NCBI GenBank assembly: GCA_016463265.1
Contig: JAEMRP010000047.1
Location: forward strand, 1-7,150
Reading direction: 5' to 3'
From: Microbacteriaceae bacterium
GTDB taxonomy: Bacteria; Actinomycetota; Actinomycetes; Actinomycetales; Microbacteriaceae
Length of the DNA: 7,150 bases
Below, in pieces: positions 1-5,320 of the stretch. Position 1 is the first letter of the stretch, and each line of letters begins with the position of its first letter. The notes beneath the pieces were generated by a model. The model searched no databases, had not been told where the DNA came from, and worked only from the letters and a program-made list of their open reading frames with translations. The translations under genes were made by a program, and so were the position numbers.

Positions 1-1311
1 CCCGTGGTCGCGAACCGCAAACGACACTGCCGTGGAAGTGGAATCAACCCACACCTCGATGGGTCCGCCTTCTCCGTGATCGAGCGCATTGGACAAAAAG
101 TTTTGCAGAATCCGTCCAACCCGACGTGAATCAAGATCTACTTGTATGTGCCCGCCCGGTGCGAAGAGAGTAATCGTTGATCCTTGGGCACGAGCGAGGG
201 GCATGAAGTCGTCAATACACGATTGGGCAAGTACCGCCGGCGAAATTGGGTCAAGTTCAAGTTCCGCTGCGCCGGCGTCAAAACGAGACATTTCAATAAG
301 TTCCGTTAGCAGTCCCTCGAAGGTTTCAATTTGTCGATGAAGTAACTCGGCTGCACGTGCCGAATCTTTGTCAAAGGTTTCGCGCTGTTTGAACAACATG
401 CTGCCGGCGAGTTTGATTGTTGTTAGTGGAGTCCGTAGTTCGTGCGAAACATCGGACACAAATTGTTGTTGCAGTGTTGAGAGGGTTTCTAAGCGATTGA
501 TTTGACCAGAAATCGATTCCGCCATTCGGTTGAACGATGTGGCTAACTGGGCTGAAACGTCAGTGCCATCGACTTCGATTCGCTCGTCAAGGTTACCGGC
601 GGCAAATCGTTCCGCCGTCGCTGCGGTTGTGATGATGGGCTGGATTGAACGGGTTGTGACGAACCACACAATGAGCCCGGTAATGGCGACGAAGAATAAC
701 TCGCCGACTACGAGAGCACTTTGCACAAACGTGAGACTCGCCTCGACGTCCGCCAGGTCGTACACCAAAATAAGGTCGTGACGACCCGCGAGCGGAACGT
801 CGATGTTGGTTCCCGTGACAATTCCCGGCGACCCACCGGGCACCTCCACCGATTGATAGTAAACATTGGTCCGATCGTCATGGATTGCCTCTCGAAGCGA
901 GTCGCTCACGACTGTCAGAGGGAAACCAATGGACGAGGAGCTGGTCATAACCTGGTCGGTGTTTTGCCCCGGCGCGCGAAGGATGGCGAACCCGAGCAGG
1001 CCGGGTGAATTTGTTGTCGCTCGAATTGTCGCTTGTGCGTTGGAATTTGCCTCTTCGATACCGATGGAGCTCTCGGCATTCGTGACGCCGTCAAATTGTG
1101 ACTGAACAATGCCCATTACGGCTTGCGTTTCAGAAACCACTTCGTTGCGACGCGACTCGAAGAGATTACTTTCGATTGTGACTGACAAGAATCCTCCGAT
1201 TGCGAGGACGGCAACGAGCGAGAGCCCGACTGAGATTGCCGTCATGCGCAGGCGAAGAGACCCGACCCACGACTCCCGGATTTGTCGGACAATTTGGGCG
1301 ATAGATTTCAT
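1..1311 (-). CDS. mtrB: MtrB-type sensor histidine kinase (partial, 3' end outside window)
   Basis: Membrane sensor kinase that phosphorylates MtrA in the actinobacterial MtrAB system, which links envelope or osmotic state to cell division and wall metabolism. I translated this frame by hand: 437 codons are open from 1311 to the window edge, so the last part of the ATPase domain is missing. Visible in order: a short basic cytoplasmic start; TM1 at about residues 24-46; an extracytoplasmic domain at about 47-196; TM2 at about 197-219; a HAMP linker at about 220-270; a HisKA dimerisation domain with VSHELRTPLTT, phosphoacceptor His290; and the start of the HATPase domain with an N box (NFLSNALDHG, residues 404-413). 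The ATG overlaps the mtrA stop as ATGA. Its only purine-rich site (GGGAG, plus-strand 1325-1329) is 13 bases away, so translation is probably coupled to mtrA. The gene order and MtrA identity favour MtrB over other kinases. An lpqB gene is expected just beyond the left edge, from known gene order. Confidence 0.95.
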   Translation of the reverse strand, partial: MKSIAQIVRQIRESWVGSLRLRMTAISVGLSLVAVLAIGGFLSVTIESNLFESRRNEVVSETQAVMGIVQSQFDGVTNAESSIGIEEANSNAQATIRATTNSPGLLGFAILRAPGQNTDQVMTSSSSIGFPLTVVSDSLREAIHDDRTNVYYQSVEVPGGSPGIVTGTNIDVPLAGRHDLILVYDLADVEASLTFVQSALVVGELFFVAITGLIVWFVTTRSIQPIITTAATAERFAAGNLDERIEVDGTDVSAQLATSFNRMAESISGQINRLETLSTLQQQFVSDVSHELRTPLTTIKLAGSMLFKQRETFDKDSARAAELLHRQIETFEGLLTELIEMSRFDAGAAELELDPISPAVLAQSCIDDFMPLARAQGSTITLFAPGGHIQVDLDSRRVGRILQNFLSNALDHGEGGPIEVWVDSTSTAVSFAVRDHG

Positions 1312-1994
1312 GCGGAAATGATTTCTCCCGCGCGATAACCCACGCCGCGGACCGTGAGGACGATCTTCGGGTCATCGACGTCGCGTTCCACCTTGGAACG
1401 CAGCCGCTGCACGTGCACGTTGACGAGTCGGGTGTCCGCTTTGTACTGGTAACCCCACACCTGCTCCAAAAGTGCTTCGCGCGAGAACACTTCGGTTGGA
1501 CGTGCTGCGAGCGTGTGCAGCAATTCGAATTCGAGAGGCGTGAGTGAAATAGGGACTCCGTCGCGCGAAACAGCGTGTCCGCGCAGGTCGATCACGATGT
1601 CTCCCACCCTGAGCGAACTGGACGAGGTGGAGAGTGGCCGCCGCATACACGCCTTGATGCGGGCGCTGAGGATCTGCTCGTTGAAGGGTTTTTCGACGTA
1701 ATCATCCGCACCCGCTTCGAGCCCGTGGATGATGTCTTGCGGATCCGTGCGCGCGGTCAACATGATGATAGGAGTTCCCGCGTGCTCGCGAATCGATTGA
1801 CAGACTGCGATCCCATCGACCCCGGGCAGGTTGAGGTCGAGTAGAACAAGGTGCGGGTGGTACTCGGCAAAGAAATCCAACGCTTGGGGTCCACTCGTGG
1901 CAACGCGAGTGTCGTACCCTTCTGCATGCAAGAACATTTCAAGGACCTCACCGATGCTCGGGTCGTCGTCGACAATCAAGATGCGTGCGACCAA
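1308..1994 (-). CDS. mtrA: MtrA-type OmpR-family response regulator
   Basis: DNA-binding response regulator, partner of MtrB; in actinobacteria it controls cell-wall, division and osmotic-response genes. The 228 residues are the normal family length. Receiver domain at about 4-115: acidic residues D9-D11, phosphoacceptor Asp53 in LLDLNLPGVDG, Thr80, Tyr99 and Lys102 (EKPF). A short Ser-rich linker (about 121-127) leads to a winged-helix domain (about 128-225). Its SLTPLEFELL, LLEQVWGYQYKADTRLVNVH and LTVRGVGYRAG segments are the hallmark of MtrA rather than of PhoP or RegX3. The start is TTG at 1994, chosen because a strong Shine-Dalgarno (AGGGAGGA, plus-strand 2001-2008) lies six bases away and the receiver begins immediately. 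The gene follows manB by 33 bases and overlaps mtrB by four. No convincing promoter was seen in the short gap, so read-through from manB or a promoter inside manB is likely. Confidence 0.97.
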   Translation of the reverse strand: MVARILIVDDDPSIGEVLEMFLHAEGYDTRVATSGPQALDFFAEYHPHLVLLDLNLPGVDGIAVCQSIREHAGTPIIMLTARTDPQDIIHGLEAGADDYVEKPFNEQILSARIKACMRRPLSTSSSSLRVGDIVIDLRGHAVSRDGVPISLTPLEFELLHTLAARPTEVFSREALLEQVWGYQYKADTRLVNVHVQRLRSKVERDVDDPKIVLTVRGVGYRAGEIISA

Positions 1995-2000
1995 GACAAC

Positions 2001-2008
2001 TCCTCCCT
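2001..2008 (-). promoter_or_regulatory. Shine-Dalgarno site of mtrA
   Basis: Reads AGGGAGGA on the minus strand, six bases before the TTG at 1994. It is the strongest ribosome-binding site in the window apart from that of the DUF5719 gene, and it decides the TTG as the start of mtrA. No in-frame ATG near the receiver domain competes with it. Confidence 0.8.
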
Positions 2009-2027
2009 CTCGGTTATGTTCATTGTT

Positions 2028-3470
2028 CTAATTCTGACGAATGATTGCGAGTGCTTCGTCCCGAACTGATGTCATCAGCTCGGGGGTCCCGCCCTCGACA
2101 TTGAGTCGAAGCAATGGCTCGGTGTTGGATGGGCGAACGTTGAACCACCAAAATTTTCGCACCTCACCTGCGACGGGCGGAAGCGCCGTGTCGTCAATCG
2201 AACCGCCTGACACGGTGAGCCCGTCGAGCGTATCAACCGTTCCGCGACCGTCAAAAGCTTCCCGAATTCGGTCCAACGCGGCGGGTACATCCGTCACGGT
2301 TGAGTTGATTTCCCCGCTTTGTGCATAGGGCGAATAGCCCGCGGAAATGTCGGATAGTGGGCTTGCCTGAGATCCAAATTCGGCGAGGACGTGCATCGCG
2401 GCGAGCATCCCGTTGTCGGCTCCCCAAAAATCGCGGAAGTAATAGTGCGCGGAGTGCTCGCCACCGAACACCGCACCACTCTCGCGCATGATGTCTTTGA
2501 TGAGTGAGTGCCCGACGTTCGTTCTCATCGGCTTTGCGCCAGCACCGCGAATCACCTCGGGAACGATCATCGACGTGATGAGATTGTGCAACACAGTGAT
2601 TGACGAATCACCCGCCGCGCGCACCCGTTCGATTTCCCGAAGTGCCACGATGGCTGCAACGGCGCTCGGCGAGACGGGGTCACCGTTTTCATCGACGACA
2701 AAGCACCTATCCGCGTCGCCATCGAACGCGAGCCCGATGTCGGCCTTGTGGGCAACAACGGCTTTCTGCAAATCAACCAGGTTAGCCGGCTCAAGCGGGT
2801 TTGCTTCGTGGTTAGGGAAGGTGCCGTCCAATTCGAAATAGAGCGGAATAATGTCGATGGGCAACTCCGGGAGACCGGCCGCTGTTCCCAAAACAGCTGG
2901 CACTGTCAACCCACCCATTCCGTTTCCGGCATCGACAACGACCTTTAGCGGTCGAATGCTCAACATGTCGACAAGTGTTCGAAGGTATGTCGCGTACTCG
3001 GCAAGGACGTCGCGGGTCGTCGATTCACCGGGTTTGGCCACGGGCGAGATTCCCGATTCGAGATACGCCGCGGCGCGATCACGAATTGCGGCAAGCCCCG
3101 TGTCAAGGCTGATTCCTTGAGCGCCTGCGCGCGAAAACTTGATGCCGTTGTATGCCGCGGGGTTGTGCGACGCCGTGAACATCGCCGCCGGCGCGTTCCA
3201 TGATCCCGAGGCGAAATAGGACTCGTCCGTCGAGCAGAGCCCAATATTGGTAACGTTCGCACCACGCGCCGTAGCTCCTCGAATGAACGCCGCCGCGAAA
3301 CCGGGCGACGAGTCGCGCATGTCGTGGCCGACAACAACTGTCGCGCCCGCTGCACCGACCTCATCGACAAAACCTGCGGCGAGTGCTTCGACGACGTCAT
3401 CCGTCAATTCGGCACCCACAAGCCCGCGCACGTCGTATGTTTTGACAAAGCGGGTCAAATCGACAGTCAT
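2028..3470 (-). CDS. manB: Phosphomannomutase/phosphoglucomutase
   Basis: Cytoplasmic alpha-D-phosphohexomutase that interconverts the 6-phosphate and 1-phosphate of mannose (and probably glucose), feeding GDP-mannose and other nucleotide sugars for envelope glycans. The 480 residues fit the bacterial PMM/PGM family. All four active-site loops are intact: the catalytic phosphoserine Ser101 in TASHNP (99-104), the magnesium loop DGDADR (250-255), the sugar-recognition loop GEHS (337-340), and the phosphate-binding loop RPSNTEP (446-452) near the C-terminus. The ATG at 3470 has a GGAAGG site six bases upstream (plus-strand 3477-3482). Compared with mycobacteria the DUF3499 gene that normally precedes manB is absent, and mtrA follows only 33 bases downstream. 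Substrate preference between mannose and glucose cannot be read from the sequence; the name follows gene context and overall resemblance to actinobacterial ManB. Confidence 0.93.
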   Translation of the reverse strand: MTVDLTRFVKTYDVRGLVGAELTDDVVEALAAGFVDEVGAAGATVVVGHDMRDSSPGFAAAFIRGATARGANVTNIGLCSTDESYFASGSWNAPAAMFTASHNPAAYNGIKFSRAGAQGISLDTGLAAIRDRAAAYLESGISPVAKPGESTTRDVLAEYATYLRTLVDMLSIRPLKVVVDAGNGMGGLTVPAVLGTAAGLPELPIDIIPLYFELDGTFPNHEANPLEPANLVDLQKAVVAHKADIGLAFDGDADRCFVVDENGDPVSPSAVAAIVALREIERVRAAGDSSITVLHNLITSMIVPEVIRGAGAKPMRTNVGHSLIKDIMRESGAVFGGEHSAHYYFRDFWGADNGMLAAMHVLAEFGSQASPLSDISAGYSPYAQSGEINSTVTDVPAALDRIREAFDGRGTVDTLDGLTVSGGSIDDTALPPVAGEVRKFWWFNVRPSNTEPLLRLNVEGGTPELMTSVRDEALAIIRQN

Positions 3471-3545
3471 TCGTTACCTTCCATCGGTCTGTTCACGATA
3501 CCGCACGAGGTTCCAACGCGAGGAGGTGGCGAATAGGCTGAATGC
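3471..3545. promoter_or_regulatory. Divergent promoter region between manB and the zincin-like gene
   Basis: This 75-base gap is the only real intergenic space in the window and must drive genes in both directions. Toward manB there is TATCGT on the minus strand (plus-strand 3495-3500), which would give a leader of roughly 18 bases holding the GGAAGG ribosome site. No good -35 hexamer is visible at the usual distance. Toward the plus-strand gene there is TAGGCT at 3534-3539, ending six bases before the ATG, with only a weak TTCCAA at 3511-3516 at a 17-base spacing. Both -10 elements fit the loose TAnnnT pattern common in actinobacteria. Assignment is by inspection only. Confidence 0.45.
3534..3539 (+). 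promoter_or_regulatory. Putative -10 element for a leaderless transcript
   Basis: TAGGCT fits the TAnnnT pattern and lies so close to the ATG at 3546 that transcription would begin at or within a base or two of the start codon. Leaderless mRNAs are common in actinobacteria. The only Shine-Dalgarno-like stretch (AGGAGG, 3521-3526) is 19 bases from the ATG, too far for normal use, and an in-frame stop at 3534-3536 excludes an earlier start. Confidence 0.4.
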
Positions 3546-3962
3546 ATGTCCGGCTCACGCACAACCCGAAATCGGCACGGTCGTCAAGTCCGTTCCGATG
3601 TTCGAGGCATTGCCGCCATCGGCACGGGCGGCCGAAACACCAGTTTCGCGGAAATCGCGAAGGATGTCGTCAACTACCTCTGCGACGTTCAACCAACATT
3701 GATGCACGACATCCAGGTCGAGATGACGCTGCTCCCTAGCCCCGAACGCGCCGACGGAGTTCCTCGCCGATGGACTGCACTTCGGAGCGAACGTCGCGTG
3801 ATTCTCTATCGTCTTCCTATCGAACGTGGTTCCAAGCTTCATCGCGAAGACGATTGGCACCGGCGCAATAACATTGAAACGATTGTCATCGAGGCGATTG
3901 CTGACCTCATCGACATCGACCCATACGAACTAGCGCCGAACCGTTACTTTCCCCACGCCTAA
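3546..3962 (+). CDS. Degenerate zincin-like 'metallopeptidase family' protein (Rv3259-like)
   Basis: Small cytoplasmic protein of 138 residues with no signal peptide or membrane segment. It resembles the actinobacterial proteins usually annotated as metallopeptidase family (Zincin_1/DUF1025), such as M. tuberculosis Rv3259, which has about the same length and is also encoded opposite to the manB strand. Visible: a basic N-terminus (RNRHGRQ); a variable middle; a conserved core with RRVILYRLPIER (83-94), a charged KLHREDDWHRR stretch (97-107) and a helix followed by DIDPYELAPNRY (123-134). The core aligns by eye, without gaps, to the zincin segment that holds HExxH, but here those positions read E116-A-I-A-D120. 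No HExxH occurs anywhere, so zinc peptidase activity is doubtful. The ATG at 3546 is the only possible early start in this frame and appears leaderless. The stop codon overlaps the stop of the opposing DUF5719 gene. Its function is unknown. Confidence 0.8.
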   Translation: MSGSRTTRNRHGRQVRSDVRGIAAIGTGGRNTSFAEIAKDVVNYLCDVQPTLMHDIQVEMTLLPSPERADGVPRRWTALRSERRVILYRLPIERGSKLHREDDWHRRNNIETIVIEAIADLIDIDPYELAPNRYFPHA

Positions 3963-3968
3963 CCGTGG
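3953..3968. terminator. Short hairpin across two convergent, overlapping stop codons
   Basis: CCACG at 3953-3957 and CGTGG at 3964-3968 form a perfect five-base-pair stem with a six-base loop that contains both stop codons. It could act as a weak terminator in both directions where the convergent genes leave no intergenic space. There is no U-tract on either side and a stem this short can occur by chance, so the call is tentative. Confidence 0.3.
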
Positions 3969-5320
3969 ATGACGACGACACTGGATGCATCGATGGGTGC
4001 CGTCAAGCCGCGAAGAGTGGCAATGCCGTCGCGGGTCAGGACAAAAATTGTGTTCGAAATCGATGAGCTTGATGTCACCGTCAGCATCCCCTTCACTACG
4101 GGTCTCAGCAGGTTTCCGTGGGCAGGAACAACAACGTTTTCCACGATGCCGCCGCCGCTCTCTATAGTGACCGTCGCATCGGACGCGCCAAAATTGGTGA
4201 GTCCCAGCAACGAGCCACCCGGCACCATCACCGATGCGACGCCCGTTTGCGCGGGTGCGGCGCTAGCCCACGCCAGGTCGGTAATTCCTTTCGATGCATC
4301 ATTAAAACCGACCCGCGCCGCCGCAACAATCGGCTGATCTGATTCCACCGAGACCGCCCAATAGCCTTCACTCAACTCGGTAATCGGAAGGTCAAGCGTG
4401 GACCCGGCTGGAACTGATGCCATGACGACTTGGGGTTCCCCCTCGGCGTATGGGTCCAACGTGATTGTTATTGTTGCGTCAGTATCACCGGGAGCGAGGA
4501 ATCGCAGTGCAGCGACAACATCGGAATATGACGGGTCGACGAGGAGTTTGCCAATAGATTTCTCTGACGGCAGGAGTAGAACCGGGAACGATATCGAGGT
4601 ATTTGGCGCAGCGACCGGTCCGATGCGATCTAACCCGCCCGGCACGAGCCCTCTGACGACGGTGGTTTGTAGCGTCGCCCACACGGCTGCCCCGTTACTC
4701 ACGAGACGTATGACGGGAGACGCTTCGTCTGGTGCAAATCCAGCGACGGAATAGGAGCGTTGTGATTTCGCTGGGATGACAATTCCTTGAGAGCCCGGCG
4801 CATCCACTTTCCCGGCCGAGCCCCAGATTTCTATATCGATTCGCGCCTCAACATCACTGCCGTTCGAAATCGTCACAATGGTGTCCCGACCTGTCGTCGT
4901 GCTGCCGCCAATCAGCCACTGGTCATTCAGGGGGTCACCGCACTCGGTCGCGAGATACCCCGCTATCGATTCGGTGTTGACAGAGTTGTACTCGGTTGCC
5001 GCCACATGGAGTGAATCCCCAGAGTTCGTGAATACCGACCCATTCGTCGTCGAATCCCTCGCGAGGTCCACGGGAACATCCCCACCGGACACGACCCGAG
5101 CCGTCGGACTGATGCTCGAAATAATCGCTGAATCTCCAACGTAACCAACGACGTCGCCCGAACACACGATGCTCCTCGTGACGGACCAGGGCGATATCAC
5201 CGTTGTCAGTGGGGCAATCCCCGTCGACAGTGGAGTCGGAATTAAAGCAACGGAATAAGCCGAGAAACCCAGTGCGGTGAGTCCGGCTGCGCCGATCGTG
5301 ATCTTGCTAAGAATGCTCAT
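3959..5320 (-). CDS. DUF5719 family secreted or membrane-anchored protein
   Basis: Protein of 453 residues with an uncharacterised role, found in actinobacteria next to a large glycosyltransferase and manB. Residues about 7-27 form one hydrophobic N-terminal segment after a short start containing Lys6, acting as a signal peptide or anchor; no lipobox cysteine is present. The rest is a beta-rich extracytoplasmic region, high in Val, Ser, Thr and Gly. It has the family-type WLIGGSTTTGRDT (135-147) and later segments such as SDQPIVAAARVGF followed by ITDLAWASAAP. Only two cysteines (C53 and C127) are present in the mature part and could form a disulfide. I chose the ATG at 5320 because AGGAGAGG (plus-strand 5327-5334) lies six bases upstream; an ATG 33 bases earlier at 5353 lacks this and would spoil the signal peptide. 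The start overlaps the glycosyltransferase end by 14 bases, which suggests coupled translation and a shared envelope pathway. Confidence 0.85.
   Translation of the reverse strand: MSILSKITIGAAGLTALGFSAYSVALIPTPLSTGIAPLTTVISPWSVTRSIVCSGDVVGYVGDSAIISSISPTARVVSGGDVPVDLARDSTTNGSVFTNSGDSLHVAATEYNSVNTESIAGYLATECGDPLNDQWLIGGSTTTGRDTIVTISNGSDVEARIDIEIWGSAGKVDAPGSQGIVIPAKSQRSYSVAGFAPDEASPVIRLVSNGAAVWATLQTTVVRGLVPGGLDRIGPVAAPNTSISFPVLLLPSEKSIGKLLVDPSYSDVVAALRFLAPGDTDATITITLDPYAEGEPQVVMASVPAGSTLDLPITELSEGYWAVSVESDQPIVAAARVGFNDASKGITDLAWASAAPAQTGVASVMVPGGSLLGLTNFGASDATVTIESGGGIVENVVVPAHGNLLRPVVKGMLTVTSSSSISNTIFVLTRDGIATLRGLTAPIDASSVVVIHG

Noticed and set aside
3472..3477. GTAACG on the minus strand just before the manB start, resembling a half of an MtrA-type binding site
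   Set aside because: Only one copy is present with no direct repeat at a fixed distance, and it overlaps the ribosome-site spacer, so chance is sufficient.
3247..3702. A 151-codon plus-strand frame running across the manB start and into the zincin-like gene
   Set aside because: It overlaps two well-supported genes and the promoter region, and its composition is Ser/Thr/Arg-rich shadow sequence with no recognisable motif.
3555..3860. A 101-codon minus-strand frame opposite the zincin-like gene, considered as the missing DUF3499 gene
   Set aside because: It has only two cysteines and no resemblance to DUF3499. The opposite strand encodes the better supported protein.
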